A stretch of DNA of 64,000 nt from Candidatus Hydrogenedentota bacterium (GTDB taxonomy: Bacteria > Hydrogenedentota > Hydrogenedentia > Hydrogenedentales > SLHB01): contig JABWCD010000006.1 in the NCBI GenBank assembly GCA_013359265.1, positions 62,001-126,000 of the forward strand, read 5' to 3'. The notes beneath the pieces were generated by a model, which did no database searches, was not told the DNA's origin, and worked only from the letters and a program-made list of their open reading frames with translations. Shown here one piece after another: positions 35,280 through 43,819 of the stretch. A program made the position numbers and the translations under genes. Numbering within the stretch: the first letter of the stretch is position 1; each line of letters starts with the position of its first letter.

Positions 35280-36478
35280 GTTGCTGGCTCGTACGCTCCG
35301 CACGAGGGACAGTGCGGGTCGCGCTCAAGAGGTAATCCATACCAACGAAGGATGGCCAGTCCGCCGACGCTATAACCCATTGGGGGGATCCCGGCGATGG
35401 AGGTATTCTCTTCACGGCGATTGAACCAAACGTAGAGGGGCGCGGCGAGATCTTCATCCAGGCTGCGGAGCGTCGAATTCTTGTCCCGCAGCAAGTGTTG
35501 AATAGCGAGCTTAGTCGCCATCGTCGCGACCGGCGCTATGTCGGTGGCAAGACCAGGTTCAATCGGCACCGGACGATCGCTGTAGGCGGGGGCGTTGCTC
35601 GACGATTCACTTCGGGCCATTTCCGGGTGCGAATGGACGTGGCAGCTGTAGCACGGCCCGCTACCCGGGCGCAGGATCAGGACTTGGCCACCGTAGGCCC
35701 TCCGGCGAAGGCCTGCGAAGATGCATGCCACCCCGGAATCAAGGCATACGCGGTTCAAGATGGCGCGGCCTTCGTGGTTGTCCAACCCAGCGATGACCAA
35801 GGAACTCCTGTGCACGATTTCCGTGGCTTCCCCGGAGCTTGCCCACGTGAGACGCGATTCGTGAGTCTCCACCTGTACGCGCGGGTTCTTGTCTCGTATG
35901 AGTTCTTCTACTGAGTGGGTCTTATGCCGGCCGACGTGGCTTAGGGGCGAGGGATGGCGGCATGTGTTTCCGGGTTCCAGAACGTCGTGGTCGAGGAGTG
36001 TGAACGCTCCAACACCGGCTTTTGCAAGCCCGAGTGCCACCTCGGCGCCCAGAGAGCCCACACCGAAAATCGCCACGTGCTCCTCGCGCAACGCGTCGGT
36101 CTCAAGAAGCCCGTTTATCCGATGGAAAATGTCCCGATCATCGACAACTGTGAGCGCAGCGTCTTTCCATCCTTGGTTCTTATGAAGCCTAATGCGACAT
36201 TCCATGTGGGAGGCGGGAAGCAGCCCTGCGGGAGCGGAATCGGACCGGCACGAGAGGACGATACTCGGCATCGCACCAACCGAGGACTCATCCGTCAATG
36301 TATCTAGAGGCCCGAATAGTACGGAGATTTCGCACGGATTACCGAGGGCGGATTCCTCTGATGCGAAGAGAGAAATGACCTCTTCCCCGGCCCAGTGCCG
36401 CGCCGTCCAGCGGACCGGACCAGTTGCCGTGCGCAGGTCGTCCAGCAGAGATTGGGGCAAGACTACGCGGGGAGTCAT
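35276..36478 (-). CDS. E1-like (ThiF/UBA) adenylating enzyme
   Basis: A 400-residue protein. The C-terminal two thirds is a ThiF/E1 adenylation domain: nucleotide loop FGVGSLGAE (139-144 glycines), LLDHDVLEPGN (D163/D165, N171), R174, K186 and GLDN (D233). A structural zinc site is predicted from CYSC (276/279) and CPSC (390/393). The first ~130 residues are an extra domain I cannot assign. E1 enzymes adenylate the C-terminus of a ubiquitin-like protein and pass it on to E2. Its place beside E2- and JAMM-type genes supports that role. Confidence 0.88.
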   Translation of the reverse strand: MTPRVVLPQSLLDDLRTATGPVRWTARHWAGEEVISLFASEESALGNPCEISVLFGPLDTLTDESSVGAMPSIVLSCRSDSAPAGLLPASHMECRIRLHKNQGWKDAALTVVDDRDIFHRINGLLETDALREEHVAIFGVGSLGAEVALGLAKAGVGAFTLLDHDVLEPGNTCRHPSPLSHVGRHKTHSVEELIRDKNPRVQVETHESRLTWASSGEATEIVHRSSLVIAGLDNHEGRAILNRVCLDSGVACIFAGLRRRAYGGQVLILRPGSGPCYSCHVHSHPEMARSESSSNAPAYSDRPVPIEPGLATDIAPVATMATKLAIQHLLRDKNSTLRSLDEDLAAPLYVWFNRREENTSIAGIPPMGYSVGGLAILRWYGLPLERDPHCPSCGAYEPAT

Positions 36479-36481
36479 CGT

Positions 36482-36685
36482 TCACGCCCATCCCAGGTCA
36501 TCGACATCCACGTTCAACGTAGACTCGGGATTGTCCGATGGACTGGGTTCGCGGAAGCGATTCCGCTCCTTGTCGTACACATACCGCCGCCCTGCGCGCT
36601 GAAACCGATTCTCCGCCTCTCCCGCAATTTCCAGGCCCCGGAGAATCTCGTCCGTAAAAGTATTCGAGCTAGGGTTGTCACTCAT
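36482..36685 (-). CDS. 67-residue protein between E1 and E2: candidate modifier or adaptor
   Basis: The ATG overlaps the E2 stop (ATGA) and the stop is 3 bp before the E1 start, so it is firmly part of the operon. The sequence is charged with a central YVYDKERNRF and ends VDVDDLGWA. It is short for a beta-grasp ubiquitin fold (usually 70-80 residues) and lacks a Gly-Gly end, so it is either a divergent ubiquitin-like modifier or an adaptor. No other open frame near the E1/E2/JAMM genes is a better modifier candidate. Confidence 0.7.
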   Translation of the reverse strand: MSDNPSSNTFTDEILRGLEIAGEAENRFQRAGRRYVYDKERNRFREPSPSDNPESTLNVDVDDLGWA

Positions 36686-37137
36686 GGGGTATACCTCCTC
36701 CTCAAATCCCAAAGCATGTCGTCAATCGATTGACCGGTACGAAGGTGCTGCTCGTACAAGTGAATCCAAAGTTGACCACGCTGAATCACGGCAAGACACG
36801 ACTTTCTGGGGTCCCAGTCCTTGCTGTGGCAGAGCCGCGTCCAGCCGAGTTCCTCACGGCGGCCCAACGTATGAAATTGGTGAGATGGACAGGCCAACTG
36901 ATCCCCGTAATAATCGAAGAGCAGCGATGGACATGTGATGTACAAATACGGCTCTTCATCCGGATACCCAATGCCCAATTCAAGCCGTAGTTCATAGGAA
37001 TGACGAAAACCTGCACTCCACTCCCGACCGATTACGTAGGATGCACTCCAGGAGAAGAAAAACACGAAGTGCGGCAAGAGGCGGTCCATGACGTCCCGCT
37101 CTGCCCGAATCCGGCTATCCTGCCGCGCTGTCCACAT
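36682..37137 (-). CDS. E2-like (prokaryotic UBC-fold) protein
   Basis: A 151-residue protein with the E2 pattern: strands around YELRLELGIGYPDEEPYLYI (residues ~48-67; the YP...P turn is typical), then a His-rich segment PSHQFHTLG (H86/H89), RLCHSKDW (candidate catalytic Cys103, W108) and a C-terminal helix IHLYEQHLRTG. Many predicted bacterial E2 proteins share the H - C - W - helix order. It would accept the modifier from the E1 and pass it to a target. It starts 3 bp after the JAMM gene with GGAG upstream. Confidence 0.75.
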   Translation of the reverse strand: MWTARQDSRIRAERDVMDRLLPHFVFFFSWSASYVIGREWSAGFRHSYELRLELGIGYPDEEPYLYITCPSLLFDYYGDQLACPSHQFHTLGRREELGWTRLCHSKDWDPRKSCLAVIQRGQLWIHLYEQHLRTGQSIDDMLWDLRRRYTP

Positions 37138-37140
37138 GGC

Positions 37141-38202
37141 CTATATGTCTCCTCGGTTCATCGGTTGGTTTTCTCCCGGCGCATCCTCGTACTCGTCTTG
37201 GTCTATATTGATGCGGACACGATCAGTGCGGGATCGTTCTCGAATCTCATCGGGGCGATCATGAATGAGCGAATCGATCGTAAAACGGCCATGGCGGAGA
37301 GGCGGACCGGCCATGATCCAGCCCTCGCTCGATAGATACTGGGCGAAATTCAGAATCCTCTCAGAAACGTTGTTGTTCTCATGCTTAAGGCGGAATTTCA
37401 AATTGGGGCCAAAGCGGATCGTTACAAAGAATTCGCCGTCCTGCTCCGTTACTTCACAGCATTCGCGCAAATGGGGTGGTAGTGCGAGCAAGTCTCCTTC
37501 GAGCTGGCTCGGAAGTGAGCCCTCCGCGCGCGGAGAGTCTGGTGTCGCGAAGCAGATGCAGTCGCTTGGATGAGGGGAACTGTCGAAGTGAAGGTCCGCA
37601 CGGTTTCCGTCGGAAGCCTGAAGAGCCAGCCGGTGGGGACTGGTGAACGGGATGGATTCGACGGATATTGGCGACAGCAACTCCGAATCTGTATGGAACA
37701 CAAAAGAATTGACGCATACAAGATCGCGCGATCCGTGGGACCGCAGCTGCCGCACCGCCGGTGAACTGACTTTGCTCGTCCCGCCGTGGCGATGCGACTC
37801 GTTCGAGCCGATAGTCAGGATAAAGATAAGGAACTCATCCATCCCATTCTTCTTTGCGATTGCGGCGGCGCTTTCGATATCGCGCTGACTCGGAGTGCTC
37901 AGGCCCAAATAGTGATGTGAATGCCACGCACCCCATAACCCAAGACGAAAATTGTCGACAATCCACCTATGGCTTGTAAGTAACGAAGTGAGGTCCTTTC
38001 GAAAAAAGCATGCCTCATGCACGGCATGCGGGCCGGGTGGCGTTGCAAACGCGATAATGAAGTCGCTTCCGCGCGAGCGATACCCATAGAGTTCGCCGCC
38101 TGTTTCAAGTGGTGCGAAATGAACTGCGTCCCCTGCAACTGCCTGTACCTCGGACTCGAACAGTGCGACGCGATAGGCATTGCAACCTGTCGACATGCTC
38201 AT
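37141..38202 (-). CDS. JAMM/JAB (MPN) metalloprotease, candidate deubiquitinase-like enzyme
   Basis: A 353-residue protein. Residues ~10-135 form a JAB domain with catalytic Glu33 (LETGGELYG), the zinc ligands H94-x-H96 in GAWHSHHYLGL, and S105/D108 in PSQRD. The first loop is one residue longer than the canonical HxH-x7-SxxD. The remaining ~200 residues are an unassigned extension with a beta-rich part (EFFVTIRFGPNLKFRL). JAMM enzymes trim ubiquitin-like precursors or remove them from targets. It is the first gene of the operon; GGAGGAG lies 6 bases before the ATG. Confidence 0.85.
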   Translation of the reverse strand: MSMSTGCNAYRVALFESEVQAVAGDAVHFAPLETGGELYGYRSRGSDFIIAFATPPGPHAVHEACFFRKDLTSLLTSHRWIVDNFRLGLWGAWHSHHYLGLSTPSQRDIESAAAIAKKNGMDEFLIFILTIGSNESHRHGGTSKVSSPAVRQLRSHGSRDLVCVNSFVFHTDSELLSPISVESIPFTSPHRLALQASDGNRADLHFDSSPHPSDCICFATPDSPRAEGSLPSQLEGDLLALPPHLRECCEVTEQDGEFFVTIRFGPNLKFRLKHENNNVSERILNFAQYLSSEGWIMAGPPLRHGRFTIDSLIHDRPDEIRERSRTDRVRINIDQDEYEDAPGENQPMNRGDI

Positions 38203-38226
38203 AGCCCGCTCCTCCGGGAACTCACC

Positions 38227-38254
38227 ATGCATGCGCGAAAACGGTTGCATGCAT
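38227..38254. promoter_or_regulatory. Inverted repeat upstream of the JAMM gene, candidate operator
   Basis: ATGCATGC - 12 bases - GCATGCAT, each arm containing the palindrome ATGCAT, with centres about 20 bp (two helical turns) apart. It lies 25-52 bp upstream of the first gene of the long operon, a position that fits repressor control. The rest of 38255-38529 contains no supported gene. Confidence 0.55.
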
Positions 38255-38529
38255 CTGCGAATACGTTCAGCTTGCGTGCACCGCTAGCAACGCCCATAAC
38301 AACAAACGACGCAGAAAGCACCAAAACCGAAAGCTGCGGCGTTTGGGGGGAACCTTCGTAGCTGAAGCTTCGACGAACAGGCTTAGGTACAAACGTTCTA
38401 ATGCAACTAGCATGCCCGTAGATCGGAGCGGAGCGACCACTACGGCGGAGATGGGCAGACTTTTCCGAGAGCACGTGCTTGCGGCCCTCACGAATACCGC
38501 GCCACGCGAAAGCGTTATCGGAATAGCAG

Positions 38530-39258
38530 CTAACAAACATGGCGGCCACCCCCTGCCGCGATAAACGCGGTAGCCGCCTTAATTGATTCGTCTATTTGGT
38601 GTTCCAGGATTCGCGCGGCGTCGGTATACCGGCCAAGTCCGCCGGACTTGGTACCGCAAATGGGAATCAGTTCGTCGCTAGTTTCGCGTATATACTCGCG
38701 CATCTTCTCAACGGAGAACGCGCCGCGCATCGAACGCAAGTTGCTCAGCCTGTCGGCTAATTTGGGCACGCGTGCTGAACGAAACCTACGGACTTGCTCA
38801 AAGTATTCAGTGGGATGTGGCGATCCAACTTTGCTCAGCGCGGCCACGGACGTCACTACGCGATCCGGCAGCCCATACGCGTTTAACCCGTCCGCCGGCA
38901 TTCGGTCACTTGCATCTTCTTGCGAGTCGTGGAGCACTGCAGATATCAAAAGATCGGCCTCGTGGATACCGGCAAGAAAAGAAAGCCGTACGGTATCCAG
39001 GAGGTGGGCCAGATAAGGCTCACCGGTCTTGCGAAAGATGCCGGAGTGAAGTTTGGAAGCAAGGATGAGTGCATCCCCAATACGCATCAGATCTTGTTTG
39101 GGAATGGCACACACGAGCATTTCGCACAGCCGTGACAAGCAAAGATTCATGTAAGGGGCATACCGCGCTGGCATGTTCGCAGTCGCCAGCTCTGCCCCAG
39201 AATGGGTTATGCGCCGGCATACGTATATCGAGGGAATCATCGTGGTCCGATCCTTCAT
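38530..39258 (-). CDS. HD-domain protein resembling RelA/SpoT hydrolase domain
   Basis: A 242-residue protein. The HD hydrolase core spans ~55-180: HSGIFRKTGEPYLAHLLDTV (H71, H85), VLHDSQED (H110/D111) and KLADRLSNLRSM (D169), in the order seen in SpoT/MESH1-type (p)ppGpp hydrolases. There is no synthetase or TGS/ACT domain, so it is a small alarmone-hydrolase-like protein. GGAGG sits 5 bases before the ATG. The neighbouring conflict-type genes suggest nucleotide-signal clearance, but the substrate is not proven. Confidence 0.82.
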   Translation of the reverse strand: MKDRTTMIPSIYVCRRITHSGAELATANMPARYAPYMNLCLSRLCEMLVCAIPKQDLMRIGDALILASKLHSGIFRKTGEPYLAHLLDTVRLSFLAGIHEADLLISAVLHDSQEDASDRMPADGLNAYGLPDRVVTSVAALSKVGSPHPTEYFEQVRRFRSARVPKLADRLSNLRSMRGAFSVEKMREYIRETSDELIPICGTKSGGLGRYTDAARILEHQIDESIKAATAFIAAGGGRHVC

Positions 39259-39648
39259 TTATCCCTCCTGCGCCGGGAATCGCAGAGCTTATTAGGAAGA
39301 CGCGCACTCTCGCCGTTCCCTGAAGTTTCCAGGTAACTTCTACCGCTTTCTTTAATGCGGCGACTGCCGCAGCTCTGGCGGCTATTCGAGTTCGGTTTTG
39401 CTGTACTTGCTTTGCGCATTACATTCACAGCTCGTACTGATCTTTGAGCCACCGCGTCGCTCCATCTATCACGAGTTCGAGTTTTGATCGCACCGAACGC
39501 CAACATGCTGGCGCTTCGAAGCAACCCACTGAAACCAGCTGATGACTTCTGCCGCTTCTACAAAGCAGCGTTATCAGAGTATTTGCGGGGCATTGCGGCG
39601 TCACCCGAAGCTTTTCGAACAAGTTCGGAATGAATCCGAAGCGAAAGG
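39259..39648. other. Intergenic stretch
   Basis: About 390 bp with only short leftward frames (39255-39524 and 39425-39676) that are basic, of low complexity and without ribosome sites. I see no gene. Confidence 0.45.
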
Positions 39649-40362
39649 TCAGTCGAGCACGGACGGGCTTGGGCAATAAAAGACTTGACCTGGCGCAGCG
39701 TTTATGAAGTAAGGGGTTGGGACGGAGATTACCTCGGTGAAGGGTGATGCCAGCTTTGATTTAACGTATTGAAGGGATTCGTTGATCTGCTTTGGGGTTG
39801 CACAGTACTCGTCGCCTGGAAATACTTCAGTTTCAAAGCGCTGAAAGATTCCCTGTCCAAATTTCAGATAGGCTTCTTCCAGCTCATCGATTGTGCAGTA
39901 CGCAGCAGCCCTGCCTTGGGAGGAGAGTTGGTCGTAGGTCATCTGGATATGCTTACGCACGAGCGCCCAAACGGGCACATAGCGGATCGTGGAAAGACCT
40001 TCGGCGCGCCAGTCACCGGTCGTTCCGTCGAGAATGATGACCTGCCCGACCTGCGTTCGAGGCAACGTGCGCTTCTTGCTTACGAACCGCCTGTCAAGGA
40101 GGTGCTCCTGTAGTATTACGACAAAACGACTGTCGAAGAGTCGGGCAAATTCGACGGTCATCAGAGGTTCATTCTCAAGTTCATTCAGACCTGGTTCGGA
40201 GAAGGCATCACCCATTGCGGAAGGTCGAGTAATTGGACCGCGAGAGAGCGTTGGCCCGCTTTGGCACACTTGCGTTAACAGGCGCCCCACGAACGCCTTT
40301 TGGTGCTCTGGGATTCCCAAGAGCAGCGGTAATTGACCAGTATCTCTCACCTCGACCGGCAT
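39649..40362 (-). CDS. Protein of unknown function, divergent from the NB-ARC gene
   Basis: A 237-residue soluble protein not recognised: regular alpha/beta pattern (VEFARLFDSRFVVILQEHLL, VGQVIILDGTTGDWR, IRYVPVWALVRKHIQMT). The ribosome site is weak (AGG at 11 bases). It is divergently transcribed from the STAND protein gene at 40661 across 298 bp, which is consistent with a partner or regulator of it. No N-terminal signal or membrane segment. Confidence 0.55.
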   Translation of the reverse strand: MPVEVRDTGQLPLLLGIPEHQKAFVGRLLTQVCQSGPTLSRGPITRPSAMGDAFSEPGLNELENEPLMTVEFARLFDSRFVVILQEHLLDRRFVSKKRTLPRTQVGQVIILDGTTGDWRAEGLSTIRYVPVWALVRKHIQMTYDQLSSQGRAAAYCTIDELEEAYLKFGQGIFQRFETEVFPGDEYCATPKQINESLQYVKSKLASPFTEVISVPTPYFINAAPGQVFYCPSPSVLD

Positions 40363-40660
40363 CGGATAATTTACCTGCTTAGTAATCCTTGAATTGGCCG
40401 CTTGCTGGCAGTTCGTGTGCGTCCTAAGTCAATTGTACGCAGGCGTTTGCGTGCCGTCGTCGTGCGCTGGGACGAAAGAGGGGCTCATATTTCGTGCGCT
40501 ACAGGATTTTTGGGAACGGACGGAAAGAAGGGGCGTCGAATAGTAGCCTGCTCGTGGTGTTAGATTCTCCGGGCCACAGTTCCTTAAAATTTCGCTTGGC
40601 CTACGCAACGAGGGCCGTCCAGGTAAGACGTATTTGTATATCAGCCATAGGACCACGAAG

Positions 40661-43600
40661 ATGCCCGGTACTGACCAGACCGCTCTGCTTCAAACGTGCT
40701 TAGAGCGCTTGGGATTTGGAGCGTCCAGCCAACTACATAAAGCACTGATAGGCATCTGCGGTAATAGCGCATGGCCGACTGGCAACTTCCTTGTCATGGA
40801 GACGGTCTTTTTGGGTCTAATGGGCGTCCCCCTGTCCGGATCATCAATGATTCGCCGGAGGATCTCCGACTTGAATATCAAGGTTCGGAGTGAGTGGCTG
40901 AGAAACCGTGACAACCCTTTCCCGGCGCTATATGTTTACCGATTCCATTCTCCCACAGATCATCTCCACTACGTCCTGACACTGTTTGAGCCTTCACTGG
41001 CCGAGCATCTTGTTATCAATTTCCTCGACGACAAAGAAGAGTCTGCTACGGAAAGAGGAGCATCCCAGCACGCAGGAGTACGAAGGATTCTAGAGAAATA
41101 CTTCGGATGTGCGCTGCAGCACCTGCATCGCAAAGGCCGCCCATTGCGTCAAGGGACGTGGCGGATTCCTTTCGGTCGGGGTACCCTATCTCGAGAGCAG
41201 GTCCGTAGCGAACTGGAGCGTCGCATTCTCGCGTATCTTCCGCAACCAAGTCGCGACGAAGATTCCATGGTTTCGAGACGCCCCCGCCAAAAAGCTGGAG
41301 AATCGGAAGCGGGCACACCCCCCCGATTCCTCGGGCTTTGGGGGGCGCCAGGAATTGGAAAAACCTATTTACTGAACAAGATGGCGCGGTCAGTCATATT
41401 GCGCATGCATTTCGGGAGTACAATATGCTTCCTGACCATGGGCCAAGAAACGACACCGCTCGCAATTGCTGCCAAGAAAGCCGAGCTCATTGCGTTCCTA
41501 GGCCAGTCCCCCACTGCAAATGCAGATCTACGGAAGTTAACGAAGGGGAAGAGAGTGCTTGTCATATTGGATGACGTGCATTCCGCCGCGCAGGTGACGC
41601 CTTTCCAGTCGCTGAGCCAATACTGTTGCATACTTGCTTCGTCCCGAAACCGCCGGGTCCTCGATGACGTCGAACTGCCGAAACAGCTTGTACACCTGCC
41701 TTCAATGAGTGACAATGACGCACGAGCCGTACTTACGGACTCCGTGGCCGATTCCGGCAGATTGCCGACTGAGCTATTAGATGAGCTTACCGTGCACTGT
41801 TCGGGCATTCCTTTAGCGCTCAAGATTGTTGGCGGTCTACTCAACAAGAAGCCTGAGTCGGCCGGGACAATCATAAATCGCTTCGAGAAGCCAGGGTCGG
41901 GGCGCTTCAAACGATTGCGCAAGTATCTCCAGGATTTCACGCCGCTTCATGAGGCTGAGGAAGGCGGAGAGACCGTGCTCTTCAACGTCCTGGATGTCGC
42001 CATAAATGAGTATCTGAGTGTTTCTGAGTTTCGCGACTTTCGCCTGCTGGCCGCGACAGCCAAGAATACCCGGATACCCATTTCCGCATTGGAGACGATC
42101 TGGCGAGCCGACCCAGGCGAGACCAGAGAGACTATTGGGCGGCTAAACGACCTTGCCATGCTTGGGGTAGATTGGGACAAACAACTCATCCAGATTCACG
42201 AGGTCATACACGCTTTTCTTCGCGCGTACTACGATGACGCGACGGCATCGCAGTACGCGCACCGAACGATCCTTCGCGCTTACGCGGACAGGCAATGGCC
42301 AATCAAGAGTGGAATTTCTGGCAAGGGTGGGCGCCTTCCCTGGTGGGAACTGGAAGACGACGGCTATATATGGAGTTTCATTGGTCATCATCTGTTGGGG
42401 GCAAATTGGTCCCGAGATCTGCGGGGACTCCTGCTAGATGCTCGCTATCTCAGCAAGCGCGTTACCCTCGGCACAGTTGAGTCGCTCCTGCGTGACTTTA
42501 GTGGACTTCCACACGAACTCGCCCGTCCATTGGTGCCCCTGCGAATGTCACTCGCGGGCGCGTTCCACATCCTTATACGTGACCCGCACCAAATCTGGGG
42601 TGTGTTGTCGTTGCTGCTTGAAGAGGAGGACTCTAAGTACGCCAAAGTGCTTGGACGCACACTTTCGCTCATCCAGCCGCCAAGACCCTGTCTCGTCCCG
42701 TATTCGGCACGAGGCGGGACGCGCAATGGTATTCGTGTTTCGAGCGAGGTACTTATTCATGAGGCTGGCGTTTCCTCGTTCTCGATGTCCGAAGATCTGA
42801 AGACACTTATGGTGGCCACAGAAGAACCCAGTGTTACGGCATGGCGCAAGGCCAGCGACGGCGTGGGCTACGTGAAAAAGACGTTTCCAGTTCCTGAGAA
42901 GCCGTTGTGCATTTTTCAGAATGGCCAGGGTCTTCTGTCTGTTAATGGCGGAAGAGTCCTGTACCGCGGCGTCGGGCGCCAGAGCGAACTTAAGAGTCGG
43001 GTCGTATACACGGACTTCTCGCCAAGGGACCGAATCTCGGTATCCCATACGGGGAACCATGTACTTCTTTGGGATGCTGATGCAGTTCAGGTGGCTTCGC
43101 TCGTGCGGAAATCCGAAAAATGGCATTTCATACCGCCGCGTGGGCAAAAGGTACAAGCCGCCAGTTTCGGCGCAGAGTTTTCAGAGGTGGCGGTTATCCT
43201 TTCAGACAACACTTCTCGGCTACGTTGGCTGGTTTTCAACGTGGCGAAAAAGTCCTTAGAAACCGATAATGAGTTTATGGGCGGCTTTCCCCATCGGTTC
43301 GGCTACTGGACGCCTAAGGGATGCTTTGTCATGATGGAAACCTCCGGCGACCTCTTAGGCATCGACCGCGCCGACGCTTCTGTTCACGTCCTGGCCCGGT
43401 CTCCAAAGTATGTCCAGGATACATACGCTTTCGTTGTTGACGAACGTAGAGACAGGTTTGCGATCGCATTTACAGGCAACCGAATCGCTGTTGTCACAGG
43501 TTGTCCTGTTGCGACGGACGTAGTGACTCTCGACGATCATGCGGCCTCAATTGTTCAGATGGCTTTTACAACGGACGCAAATCAGTTTATCTCTGCTGAT

Positions 43601-43819
43601 TCAGCCGGCGTTGTAAGAGTATGGGATCTGGCGCAGCGAACTCGCACGAAAGGAACACTTTCTCTTGGATCAGAGGTACTGTATCTGGCGGCCTCGGATA
43701 CAGGAAGGCGTGTTGCGCTGATGAACCGGCAAGGTGCAATAGTCATCCTGGATGACGAAGATCGATTTCATCCTTGGAGAGCGGTAAATGGATGTAGTGA
43801 GGACATTTCGGAGCAATGA
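40661..43819 (+). CDS. NB-ARC STAND ATPase with WD-repeat C-terminus (NLR-like)
   Basis: A 1052-residue protein. Residues 1-~200 are an unassigned N-terminal domain, the likely effector or adaptor. The NB-ARC core has P-loop WGAPGIGKT (~225-235), Walker B VLVILDDVHSA (~300), SSRNRR and CSGIPLALKIVGGLL (~385). Winged-helix and helical parts follow, then WD-like repeats from ~700 (VVRVWDLAQRT near 985). Such STAND proteins sense invaders and trigger cell suicide. The start at 40661 has AGGA 8 bases upstream. The WD region continues in the overlapping next gene. Confidence 0.88.
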   Translation: MPGTDQTALLQTCLERLGFGASSQLHKALIGICGNSAWPTGNFLVMETVFLGLMGVPLSGSSMIRRRISDLNIKVRSEWLRNRDNPFPALYVYRFHSPTDHLHYVLTLFEPSLAEHLVINFLDDKEESATERGASQHAGVRRILEKYFGCALQHLHRKGRPLRQGTWRIPFGRGTLSREQVRSELERRILAYLPQPSRDEDSMVSRRPRQKAGESEAGTPPRFLGLWGAPGIGKTYLLNKMARSVILRMHFGSTICFLTMGQETTPLAIAAKKAELIAFLGQSPTANADLRKLTKGKRVLVILDDVHSAAQVTPFQSLSQYCCILASSRNRRVLDDVELPKQLVHLPSMSDNDARAVLTDSVADSGRLPTELLDELTVHCSGIPLALKIVGGLLNKKPESAGTIINRFEKPGSGRFKRLRKYLQDFTPLHEAEEGGETVLFNVLDVAINEYLSVSEFRDFRLLAATAKNTRIPISALETIWRADPGETRETIGRLNDLAMLGVDWDKQLIQIHEVIHAFLRAYYDDATASQYAHRTILRAYADRQWPIKSGISGKGGRLPWWELEDDGYIWSFIGHHLLGANWSRDLRGLLLDARYLSKRVTLGTVESLLRDFSGLPHELARPLVPLRMSLAGAFHILIRDPHQIWGVLSLLLEEEDSKYAKVLGRTLSLIQPPRPCLVPYSARGGTRNGIRVSSEVLIHEAGVSSFSMSEDLKTLMVATEEPSVTAWRKASDGVGYVKKTFPVPEKPLCIFQNGQGLLSVNGGRVLYRGVGRQSELKSRVVYTDFSPRDRISVSHTGNHVLLWDADAVQVASLVRKSEKWHFIPPRGQKVQAASFGAEFSEVAVILSDNTSRLRWLVFNVAKKSLETDNEFMGGFPHRFGYWTPKGCFVMMETSGDLLGIDRADASVHVLARSPKYVQDTYAFVVDERRDRFAIAFTGNRIAVVTGCPVATDVVTLDDHAASIVQMAFTTDANQFISADSAGVVRVWDLAQRTRTKGTLSLGSEVLYLAASDTGRRVALMNRQGAIVILDDEDRFHPWRAVNGCSEDISEQ

